From NCBI GenBank assembly GCA_947377425.1, contig CANCFZ010000086.1, forward strand, positions 1 through 9,301: a stretch of 9,301 nucleotides of DNA. The letters are read 5' to 3'. The notes beneath the pieces were generated by a model. That model had not been told where the DNA came from. It made no database searches and saw only the letters and a program-made list of their open reading frames with translations. Both the position numbers and the translations under genes were made by a program. The stretch is from Flavobacteriaceae bacterium. Its GTDB lineage: Bacteria; Bacteroidota; Bacteroidia; Flavobacteriales; Flavobacteriaceae. Shown here piece after piece: positions 1-5,511 of this stretch (its first letter is position 1; each line of letters starts with the position of its first letter).

Positions 1-50
1 TCGTCGGGCTCATAACCCGAAGGTCACAGGTTCGAGTCCTGTTCCCGCTA
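1..50 (+). tRNA. initiator tRNA-Met (CAT), 3' part only
   Basis: The 3' portion of a tRNA; the 5' acceptor strand and most of the D arm lie before the window. The anticodon stem pairs 4-8 with 16-20 around the seven-base loop ctcataa, giving anticodon CAT at 11-13. The T arm pairs 26-30 with 38-42 around a ttcgagt loop. Bases 43-49 are the 3' acceptor strand, with discriminator A at 50. The next bases are ct, so CCA is not encoded. Three consecutive G:C pairs next to the anticodon loop (6-8 with 16-18) are the classic mark of the initiator tRNA, which favours fMet over elongator Met. The other initiator hallmark, the mismatch at position 1:72, cannot be checked because the 5' end is missing. 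Confidence 0.9.
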
Positions 51-56
51 CTAGAG

Positions 57-89
57 AAGCCATTCTGAAAAGAGTGGCTTTTATTTTTT
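57..89 (+). terminator. Rho-independent terminator after the tRNA
   Basis: A ten-base-pair stem (57-66 with 71-80, one G-U wobble) closes on a GAAA tetraloop and runs into a T-rich tail at 79-89. It sits 6 bases after the tRNA end and separates the tRNA transcript from the J-domain gene downstream. Confidence 0.85.
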
Positions 90-105
90 ATTAGAAATTT
101 AGTTT

Positions 106-552
106 ATGAAAAGAGTTGTTGAGTACAGAAAATTATTGGAAGTTGACAAGAATGTAACTTTAAAAGAATTGAAAACCATTTACAGAAATGCGATGAAGGA
201 CAATCATCCTGATAAATTTGTAAATGATGAAGCAGGAAAACTTGCAGCAGAAGAAACAAGTAAAAACATCATTGGTGCTTATCATTTCTTGGTAAGTATA
301 TCAAATGAAACGCTTGAGAAGAATTTACCTGAATATCAAGATACTATTAACAACTTCAATATACTTGATTTTCGTTTAGAAAAACAAACTTTATTAATCA
401 CTCATTTGAATGGTGTTTCTTATGAATACATTGGTGTTCCAAGAAATATTTATGTAAAAATGGTTAATGCTGAGTCTCCAAATCGTTTTGCAAAACGTCA
501 TATTTACGGGAATTTTATCTACAGAAAATCAGGTGAAGGAACAGAAGAATAA
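106..552 (+). CDS. J-domain and KTSC-domain protein
   Basis: A 148-residue soluble protein joining two small domains. Residues about 7-64 read as a compact J domain. It has a helix II rich in basic residues, the diagnostic HPD tripeptide at 34-36, and a helix III ending in a GAYHFL segment, like the helix III of DnaJ proteins. There is no Gly/Phe linker or zinc-finger region. Residues about 81-141 match the KTSC domain pattern, with LNGVSYEYIGVP followed by AESPNRF..RHIYGNFIYR. J domains stimulate the ATPase of Hsp70 (DnaK), so an adaptor that brings a KTSC-bound client to DnaK is plausible, but that is inference: the KTSC domain has no settled function. ATG 106 is the natural start, 16 bases after the tRNA terminator. 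No Shine-Dalgarno sequence or clear TAnnTTTG box precedes it. It has its own terminator and is monocistronic. Confidence 0.8.
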   Translation: MKRVVEYRKLLEVDKNVTLKELKTIYRNAMKDNHPDKFVNDEAGKLAAEETSKNIIGAYHFLVSISNETLEKNLPEYQDTINNFNILDFRLEKQTLLITHLNGVSYEYIGVPRNIYVKMVNAESPNRFAKRHIYGNFIYRKSGEGTEE

Positions 553-575
553 TTAGTTCCTACATATATATAAAT

Positions 576-605
576 CAAAAAATCCACCGCTTGGTGGATT
601 TTTTG
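576..605 (+). terminator. Terminator of the J-domain/KTSC gene
   Basis: A perfect stem, 577-588 with 593-604, has a four-base gctt loop. C576-G605 can add one more pair. The stem has an A-run on the left and a T-run on the right, so it can work on both strands. It would stop the + gene and could also stop - strand transcripts coming from the exported protein at 737-1279. Confidence 0.88.
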
Positions 606-644
606 TTGGAAATTATTTGCGGAGGTGAACTAAAAATAAAAAGT

Positions 645-732
645 CGATTACCGGGAAGTCTTTTCGGAGCTGGTGATTTTTATGATTACTTTGAAAAACC
701 TTTTTCTGCACATGAACCCGTATTATGTATCG
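645..732. repeat. Imperfect inverted repeat flanking the cassette-like gene
   Basis: The left arm cgattaccggg (645-655) pairs with the right arm cccgtattatgtatcg (717-732). CGAT pairs with ATCG, and TAC plus GGG pair after a six-base bulge and a one-base bulge. About 60 bases lie between the arms. The structure sits just past the stop codon of the exported protein at 737-1279. Its bulged arms and position resemble the recombination-site-like repeats that follow cassette genes, but no canonical integron core site is present. The pairing is modest and could be chance. Confidence 0.3.
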
Positions 733-736
733 TTTT

Positions 737-1279
737 TTATTCTTTCTTCTTTTCTTTCTCCCACCTTTTTCTCATTGCTGTCCAACAGTTTTCGCAGTCG
801 ATAATATCTTGTTCTGTCGCCCAAATATTTTTGTCTTTGGGTAAATATGGATTGATTATTTCTGAAATTTTCAAGGCTGTCCTATGAAAAGTATTATGCA
901 GTGTAAAACTTGTCGTATCGTTATTTGTCACAATACTCATATTGTGTATGCCACCACTCATAATACAAGGATTTGTTTCATAAATAGTCGAGTCTTTTAT
1001 ATCCATAATTAAAGACAATATGGAGTCAATTGATGATTGTCGAATTGTAGCTTTGCAAATCGTATCTGGACTTTTATATTTTTGTCCATAGTAACTATTC
1101 TGTTCGTATGTGTAAATCAGCTTTGTCCCATTAATTCTAATTGTCGGCTGCATGGAGCCCATATTGGAACCAAGTCCAGCAAAACAGTAGTAAAAACTAA
1201 AGTCTGAATTGACAGATTGCCCCTTAGCAATAGATTGGACAAGTGTCAAAGCGGTCAATATGAATATTAGTTTTTTCAA
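737..1279 (-). CDS. Exported protein of unknown function, TTG start
   Basis: A 180-residue protein that I do not recognise as a named family. Residues 1-20 form a signal peptide: two lysines, a hydrophobic core FILTALTLV, then a polar end with likely cleavage near A18 or G20. The mature part is mixed alpha/beta-looking with no transmembrane segment. It has scattered cysteines, including an ENC motif near 158-161, and ends in a highly charged KRWEKEKKKE tail. The start is TTG at 1279. An in-frame TGA seven codons upstream excludes a longer form, and no ATG lies early enough to keep the signal peptide. GC is higher than in neighbours: three 60-base lines have 23, 20 and 26 G+C, against 13 in a line of the adjacent regulator. 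It stands alone, with no visible terminator before 605. Recent acquisition is plausible. Confidence 0.7.
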   Translation of the reverse strand: MKKLIFILTALTLVQSIAKGQSVNSDFSFYYCFAGLGSNMGSMQPTIRINGTKLIYTYEQNSYYGQKYKSPDTICKATIRQSSIDSILSLIMDIKDSTIYETNPCIMSGGIHNMSIVTNNDTTSFTLHNTFHRTALKISEIINPYLPKDKNIWATEQDIIDCENCWTAMRKRWEKEKKKE

Positions 1280-1375
1280 TTGGCTGTAAAATTGTATTCA
1301 TTTGTTGGTTCAAAGCATATTCATTTGCTAATTGTGACACCATAATATCTCATGAAATTAACAATAACGTTCATT

Positions 1376-2011
1376 CTAATTAACGCTTTCTCTAAAAAGA
1401 GTTGAAAGTGAAACGATATTATTAATGTCAAGTTTTTCAAATACTCTATTTTTATAGGTGCTTACGGTTGACATTTGAATATTAAGCTTATTTGAAATTT
1501 CAAGATTACCACATCCGTCAATCAACATTTTAGCAATCTCGAATTCACGATTAGAAAGTGAGTCAATAGGATTTAGTAAGTTTTTTTTATGAGTCTTTAA
1601 GTTAATCTTAGACTTAATATCATCACTGTAATAATATCCATCAATCAAAATATTATTAAAAGCTTCTGTAATTTTATCTTCCGAGCAATATTTATTCAAA
1701 TATCCATCGGCACCATTCTTTAGATATCTTAAGCCATAATTTTCTTCTTCGAGACATGAAAAAATTAATATTTTTGTATTCTTTTGAACGTTTCGAATCT
1801 CCTTCATTATTTTAATGTTTTCAATACCGTTGATAATAATATCTAAAACAACTAAGTTTATATCTACAATTTTAAGCATTTCAATTGCTTCCACATAGTT
1901 TTCTGCATTGTAAACAACAGCATTAGGGAATCGATCATTAATAACTAACTCAATTCCTTTTCTAACAACCAAATGATCATCTACCAATAAAATATTCAAA
2001 TTAGATTTCAT
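1376..2011 (-). CDS. NarL/FixJ-family response regulator, second of tandem pair
   Basis: A 211-residue two-component response regulator. The receiver domain (about 5-122) keeps every catalytic residue: acidic pair D11/D12, phospho-acceptor D57, the switch Ser at S85 and K107. The LuxR-type helix-turn-helix spans about 152-205, with NREFEIAKMLIDG in the scaffold helix and STVSTYKNR in the recognition helix. It should therefore be an aspartate-phosphorylated, DNA-binding transcription factor. ATG 2011 lies 12 bases after the stop of the paralogous gene upstream, so the two are very probably co-transcribed. By hand count 124 of 211 aligned residues match that paralogue (about 59%). No histidine kinase is encoded nearby, so the cognate sensor is unknown. 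No terminator hairpin is evident after the TAG stop. The base composition is very AT-rich. Confidence 0.9.
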   Translation of the reverse strand: MKSNLNILLVDDHLVVRKGIELVINDRFPNAVVYNAENYVEAIEMLKIVDINLVVLDIIINGIENIKIMKEIRNVQKNTKILIFSCLEEENYGLRYLKNGADGYLNKYCSEDKITEAFNNILIDGYYYSDDIKSKINLKTHKKNLLNPIDSLSNREFEIAKMLIDGCGNLEISNKLNIQMSTVSTYKNRVFEKLDINNIVSLSTLFRESVN

Positions 2012-2022
2012 TTTTCTTTGTT

Positions 2023-2658
2023 TTATAAATTATTTTCTTTGAACAAATCAGCAAGTGCAACGATATTATTTATGCTTAGTTTTTCGAAAATTCTATTTTT
2101 ATAGGTACTTACGGTTGATGTTTGAATTTCTAATTTATTTGAAATTTCTAAATTCCCATACCCATTAATTAAAAGTTGGGCAATTTCAAATTCACGATTA
2201 GACAAACCATGAATTGAAGTTGAAGCACTCTTGTTTCTAGATTTAGAAGATAGTTTTTCTTTGAGTTCAGTACTACAATATATTCCTTTGTTAAAAATTT
2301 CTTTAACGGCACTAATAATAATACTTTCTGAACAAAATTTATTCAAATAACCATCTGCTCCTGCTTGCATATACCTCAATCCGTACTGTTTTTCTTCATG
2401 TGATGAAAAAACAAGAATTTTCACATCTTTCTGAAGTGCTTTAATTCTGTTCATGATTTTGATATTTTCAATGCCATTAATGTTTATATCTAATAAAATT
2501 AAATCAATTTTCGCAACTTTAATTACTTCTATAGCTTCCTCATAATCTTCTGTACTATATATATTTGCATCAGAAAAATCTTCTCTTAAAATCAACTCAA
2601 CTCCTTTTCTTACAACCAGATGGTCATCAACTAAAAGAATGTTTTTACCTAAACTCAT
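2023..2658 (-). CDS. NarL/FixJ-family response regulator, first of tandem pair
   Basis: A 211-residue response regulator and the promoter-proximal member of the pair. The receiver domain carries D11/D12, phospho-acceptor D57, S85 and K107, all in the same positions as in the downstream paralogue. The LuxR-type DNA-binding domain (about 152-205) has the recognition segment STVSTYKNR, identical to the paralogue, so both probably read the same DNA sites. The linker between the domains (about 125-150) is where the two differ most. The pair looks like a local tandem duplication that has diverged. ATG 2658 is preceded by a roughly 40-base leader holding a palindrome (2676-2695) and by a TATATTTG box (2704-2711). 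No kinase gene is adjacent. Family assignment is secure; the regulated pathway cannot be told from sequence. Confidence 0.9.
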   Translation of the reverse strand: MSLGKNILLVDDHLVVRKGVELILREDFSDANIYSTEDYEEAIEVIKVAKIDLILLDININGIENIKIMNRIKALQKDVKILVFSSHEEKQYGLRYMQAGADGYLNKFCSESIIISAVKEIFNKGIYCSTELKEKLSSKSRNKSASTSIHGLSNREFEIAQLLINGYGNLEISNKLEIQTSTVSTYKNRIFEKLSINNIVALADLFKENNL

Positions 2659-2675
2659 AAGACAATAGCTTTTGT

Positions 2676-2695
2676 ATGTGTATTAAATTACACAT
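2676..2695. promoter_or_regulatory. Palindrome in the regulator-operon leader, possible operator
   Basis: Perfect seven-base arms, atgtgta (2676-2682) and tacacat (2689-2695), are separated by six bases. The site begins a few bases after the expected transcription start set by the TATATTTG box and ends 17 bases before ATG 2658. Dimeric NarL/FixJ regulators commonly bind inverted repeats of about this size, so autoregulation by one or both encoded regulators is a reasonable inference. It could instead act as an RNA hairpin in the leader. Confidence 0.45.
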
Positions 2696-2703
2696 TATTG
2701 TTT

Positions 2704-2711
2704 CAAATATA
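2704..2711 (-). promoter_or_regulatory. Bacteroidota -7 box for the response-regulator operon
   Basis: On the - strand the bases read TATATTTG, an exact match to TAnnTTTG. The box is 45 bases upstream of ATG 2658 and is followed by the palindromic leader. No good TTG is seen at the -33 distance, so this call rests on the -7 box and its position. Confidence 0.5.
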
Positions 2712-2730
2712 AATATTTTAGGCTTAGAAT

Positions 2731-2762
2731 AAAAAAAACCTTAGTGAATCTTCACTAAGGTT
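2731..2762 (-). terminator. Terminator of the leucine-rich repeat gene
   Basis: A perfect 11-base-pair stem (2737-2747 with 2752-2762) has a four-base loop. On the - strand it is followed by a run of eight T (A-run at 2731-2738). It lies 28 bases past the stop of the leucine-rich repeat gene and insulates that gene from the regulator operon. Confidence 0.88.
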
Positions 2763-2790
2763 AATCATATATTAATCAAAAATCAAAAAA

Positions 2791-3648
2791 CTATTCGTCA
2801 TCGGCAGCAAATGCTTTGTCTTTATCTTGATGTACATTTAGCGTAACTGCAACTCCTTTTTCATTAATCATTGTCATACTAAGAACATCTTTTTGAGCTA
2901 ACTTTTTGGTAACAAATCCATTAAAATTATTGTATGAAATATTCATTGCAACAAGATTTTTCATTTTTTCAATATCCAATGGAACTTGTCCTTTTAAATT
3001 ATTATCAAATAAACTCAAACTCTCAAGTGCACCTAAATTTGTAATTGAAGCACTAAGATTTCCAGACAATTTATTACTATTTAATTCTAAAGTTTTTAAA
3101 GTTTTTAAATCATATAATGAACTTGGAATTTGTCCTGTGATATCATTATTATATAAAGACAAAACTTGCAAATTAGCCAATTGACCAATATTACTAGGCA
3201 AATCTCCTGTAATAGTATTCATAAACAACTCAAGTTCTTTTAAAGAAGTAGCATTAGCAATTTCAATTGGAATTGATCCAGTCAATTTATTAAAAGAAAG
3301 ATTCAATGTTTGAAGCGATTTCAAATCACCAATTGATTGAGGAATTGAACCTGAAATTTGATTTTTGAATAAGTTCAAAACTCTTAAAGATTTTAAATCT
3401 CCAATTTCAGAAGGAATAGTTCCTGATAAATTATTATCTGATAAGTCAATTGAAACTACTTTGTCATTAAATATCTTAACTCCATACCAAGTAGCAAGTG
3501 GTGTTTTCAAATCCCATTTGTGTGACCAACTATCTCCGTTGGTAGATTTATTCAATTGAATAAGTGCGTTTTTTTCTGATGAAGAAATTTCAGCGAATGA
3601 TGTTGCAGTTATTAAAACTGTAAGTAAAAATGTAACTATTGTTTTCAT
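2791..3648 (-). CDS. Exported leucine-rich repeat protein
   Basis: A 285-residue secreted or periplasmic protein. A signal peptide covers 1-19 (MKTIVTFLLTVLITATSFA), with likely cleavage before Glu20. Residues about 24-60 form an N-terminal cap like that of plant-type LRR proteins (EKNALIQL, GDSW, TWYGV). Eight leucine-rich repeats then follow in perfect 24-residue register from residue 64 to about 254, of the form LxxLxLxxNxLxGxIPxxIGxLxx. The first seven have exactly 24 residues each. The short tail after 255 ends in an acidic AADDE and shows no type IX secretion C-terminal sorting domain, so general export with free or periplasmic residence is more likely than surface anchoring. Such solenoids bind proteins or glycans; the ligand is unknown. 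It is monocistronic with its own terminator. No convincing TAnnTTTG box was found upstream of ATG 3648. Confidence 0.88.
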   Translation of the reverse strand: MKTIVTFLLTVLITATSFAEISSSEKNALIQLNKSTNGDSWSHKWDLKTPLATWYGVKIFNDKVVSIDLSDNNLSGTIPSEIGDLKSLRVLNLFKNQISGSIPQSIGDLKSLQTLNLSFNKLTGSIPIEIANATSLKELELFMNTITGDLPSNIGQLANLQVLSLYNNDITGQIPSSLYDLKTLKTLELNSNKLSGNLSASITNLGALESLSLFDNNLKGQVPLDIEKMKNLVAMNISYNNFNGFVTKKLAQKDVLSMTMINEKGVAVTLNVHQDKDKAFAADDE

Positions 3649-3831
3649 GATTGTAAGATTTGGTGAGGTAAAAATAACACCTAATAACGTTTATATACAA
3701 ATAAAATCGACGAAGTACATTTATTTGTGTAAAATTGTGATTATTTATATATTTATTCTTACAAAATTAAAATAATTTTAATTTAAAATAATTTATATAT
3801 TTGTTAAACTAATCATTAAAATATTAAAACT
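3649..3831. other. AT-rich divergent intergenic region
   Basis: This 183-base stretch separates the leucine-rich repeat gene (-) from the DUF1761 gene (+). It contains a near-symmetric AT palindrome, aaattaaaat at 3764-3773 and attttaattt at 3775-3784, one base apart, just upstream of the + strand -7 box at 3796-3803. I see no small gene or RNA here. The palindrome may be an operator or a by-product of the high AT content. Confidence 0.5.
3796..3803 (+). promoter_or_regulatory. Bacteroidota -7 box for the DUF1761 gene
   Basis: TATATTTG matches TAnnTTTG exactly and lies 28 bases before ATG 3832, giving a leader of roughly 20 bases. No TTG occurs at the usual -33 distance. Confidence 0.5.
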
Positions 3832-4311
3832 ATGCACACAATTTTAACATTATTACTATCGGCATTTTCATCGCTTGTAGTTGGGTTTATTTGGTACAAT
3901 CCAAAAGTTTTTGGAACAATCTGGATGAGAGAATCTGGAATTACAGAGGAAAAAATCAAAGGTGGAAACATGATTTTAACCTTAACTATGGCTTTTATTT
4001 ATGCGTTTTTTATTTCTTTTGTGTTACAATTTTTGGTAATTCATCAAACTGGTGCAAACTCTGCAACAGTAGGAATAACCGGAGTTGACCCATCAGTTTT
4101 AAAAAATTACATGGATGCTTATGGTACAACCTACAGAACTTTTAAACATGGAGCTCTACATGGTTTCATGACTGGGTTGTTTTTCTGTCTACCAGTTATT
4201 GGAGTTGGAGCACTTTTTGAAAGAAGAAGTTGGAAATACACCCTTATTGCAGGTGGATATTGGGTAATTACATGTATGTTAATGGGAGGAATTATCTGTC
4301 AATTGATGTAA
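3832..4311 (+). CDS. DUF1761 family inner-membrane protein
   Basis: A 159-residue integral membrane protein. Four hydrophobic segments are visible, at about 3-22, 48-70, 108-128 and 135-157. The first is followed by the WYNPKVFGTIWMRESG stretch, which resembles the conserved start of DUF1761 proteins (a small Trp/Tyr/Pro patch, then a Trp-Met-x-Glu motif). The loop between helices two and three (about 72-106) is polar. No enzymatic motif is present and the family has no established function. ATG 3832 follows a plausible -7 box with no Shine-Dalgarno sequence. A strong terminator begins 22 bases after the stop, so the gene is probably transcribed alone. Confidence 0.8.
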   Translation: MHTILTLLLSAFSSLVVGFIWYNPKVFGTIWMRESGITEEKIKGGNMILTLTMAFIYAFFISFVLQFLVIHQTGANSATVGITGVDPSVLKNYMDAYGTTYRTFKHGALHGFMTGLFFCLPVIGVGALFERRSWKYTLIAGGYWVITCMLMGGIICQLM

Positions 4312-4333
4312 TTTTAACATTTAATTATAATGC

Positions 4334-4364
4334 AATCGCTCTACTTTTGTGGAGCGATTTTTTT
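4334..4364 (+). terminator. Terminator of the DUF1761 gene, abutting the next start codon
   Basis: An 11-base-pair stem (4334-4344 with 4349-4359, one wobble pair) has a TTTT loop and a T-run at 4358-4364. The ATG of the next gene begins at 4365, immediately after the tail. The hairpin therefore ends one transcript at the exact place where the next coding region begins. Confidence 0.85.
4342..4349 (+). promoter_or_regulatory. Possible -7 box inside the terminator hairpin
   Basis: TACTTTTG, a full TAnnTTTG match, spans the top of the stem and the loop of the DUF1761 terminator. It lies 15 bases before ATG 4365. Transcription would start around 4355, giving a leader of about ten bases. No -33 TTG is present at the expected spacing, so this is tentative. 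Confidence 0.4.
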
Positions 4365-5510
4365 ATGAAAGAATTATCCTTTAAAATATACAATCACACC
4401 AAGGAACTTCCCAATAATTGGGATGCAGTTGCTGTTAATAATGTTTTTCTTCAAAGTCATTATTTAGATGTTTTAGAAAAATCGGCACCTTCAAACATGC
4501 AGTGTTTTTATATTGCCATATTTGAAAACGATAAACTAATTGGTGTTTCTCTAGCTCAATATCTCGATTTGAATAAATTAGAGTCTTTTGGTGAACGCGA
4601 TAAATGCTTTAAAACATTTATTAGAAATATTATTTTTAGAAATTTTGGGTCACATACTTTATTCCTAGGAAATAATATGATTACTGGTCAAAATGGATAT
4701 TCTTTTTCTAAAGAAATTGATTTTGAACACATAAGTGATATTTTAATGGAAAGCGCCCATGAAATAACACGTTATTTCAAGAACAAAAACATCAAAATTC
4801 ATTTAGTTTCCTTCAAAGATTTTTATGAAAATTGTTCGGTTGAATTGAAAAAATACGAGTTTTCTAAAATGTATGAATTCAATTCGCAACCCAATATGGT
4901 TTTGTACATCAATGAAAATTGGAACTCTAAAACTGATTATGTTGAAGCATTTTCAAAGAAATATCGCGATCAATACAAACGCGCACATAAGAAATTTGAC
5001 GGAATAATTGTAAAAGAATTAGCATTAGAAGAAATTATTCAGCACGAAGAAACTATTTATGAATTGTATCATTATGTAGCTCAAAATGCACCTTTCAACA
5101 CCTTCTTTTTATCTAAAAACCATTTCTCGACAATGAAAAGCCAATGCAAAAATCATTTCTTGCTTTTTGGCTATTTTTTAGATGAAAAATTAGTTGGATT
5201 CCACACTATTCTTCTTAATGGAACCGTTCTAGAAACTTACTTTTTAGGATATGATTCACAGGTTCAAAAAGAGAATATGCTTTATCTAAACATGCTTTAC
5301 AACATGACCGAATTTGGAATTGAAAATGGGTTTAAGAAAATAATATTTGGACGAACTGCACTCGAAATCAAAAGTTCCATTGGTGCAATTCCGGTTAAAA
5401 TGTCGGGGTTTATTTATCATAACAATAAAATAATCAATAAATACCTAGAGCATTTTTTCAAAAAACTAGAGCCCAATATTGAATGGCAACTGCGACATCC
5501 GTTTAAATAA
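4365..5510 (+). CDS. FemAB/GNAT-like acyltransferase
   Basis: A 381-residue soluble protein with the look of the two-lobed FemAB/BioF2-like branch of the GNAT superfamily. The first lobe (about 1-180) contains the NNVFLQSHYLDVLE segment typical of the start of such proteins and a strand-turn EN-DKLIGVSL. The second lobe (about 185-350) has the KKYRDQYKRAHKK segment, a NTFFLSKNHF stretch and the strand pair LFGYFLDEKLVGFHTILLNG, then YFLGYD, an arrangement seen in the acyl-donor-binding half of these enzymes. FemAB relatives add amino acids to peptidoglycan cross-bridges and other members acylate small molecules; the substrate here cannot be told. I place the start at ATG 4365. A longer in-frame reading back to 4230 would run through the upstream gene and its terminator. 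The stop lies one base from that of the convergent ABC-F gene. Confidence 0.65.
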   Translation: MKELSFKIYNHTKELPNNWDAVAVNNVFLQSHYLDVLEKSAPSNMQCFYIAIFENDKLIGVSLAQYLDLNKLESFGERDKCFKTFIRNIIFRNFGSHTLFLGNNMITGQNGYSFSKEIDFEHISDILMESAHEITRYFKNKNIKIHLVSFKDFYENCSVELKKYEFSKMYEFNSQPNMVLYINENWNSKTDYVEAFSKKYRDQYKRAHKKFDGIIVKELALEEIIQHEETIYELYHYVAQNAPFNTFFLSKNHFSTMKSQCKNHFLLFGYFLDEKLVGFHTILLNGTVLETYFLGYDSQVQKENMLYLNMLYNMTEFGIENGFKKIIFGRTALEIKSSIGAIPVKMSGFIYHNNKIINKYLEHFFKKLEPNIEWQLRHPFK

Positions 5511-5511
5511 T

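Noticed and set aside
605..736. A canonical integron attC site
   Set aside because: I could not find the core GTTRRRY and RYYYAAC pair in the right arrangement. Only a bulged inverted repeat is present, so I kept it as a low-confidence repeat.
591..887. A 98-codon + strand reading frame over the end of the exported-protein gene
   Set aside because: It begins inside the terminator stem and is antisense to a gene with a clear signal peptide. Its residues look like a low-complexity Phe/Ser shadow.
2791..3648. Reading the regular repeats in this gene as a tandem DNA repeat or CRISPR-like array
   Set aside because: The periodicity is at the protein level (24-residue LRR units). The nucleotide copies are diverged and there are no spacers.
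4230..4364. A longer N-terminus for the acyltransferase gene
   Set aside because: It would overlap the DUF1761 gene out of frame and pass through its terminator. The family-like sequence begins at ATG 4365.
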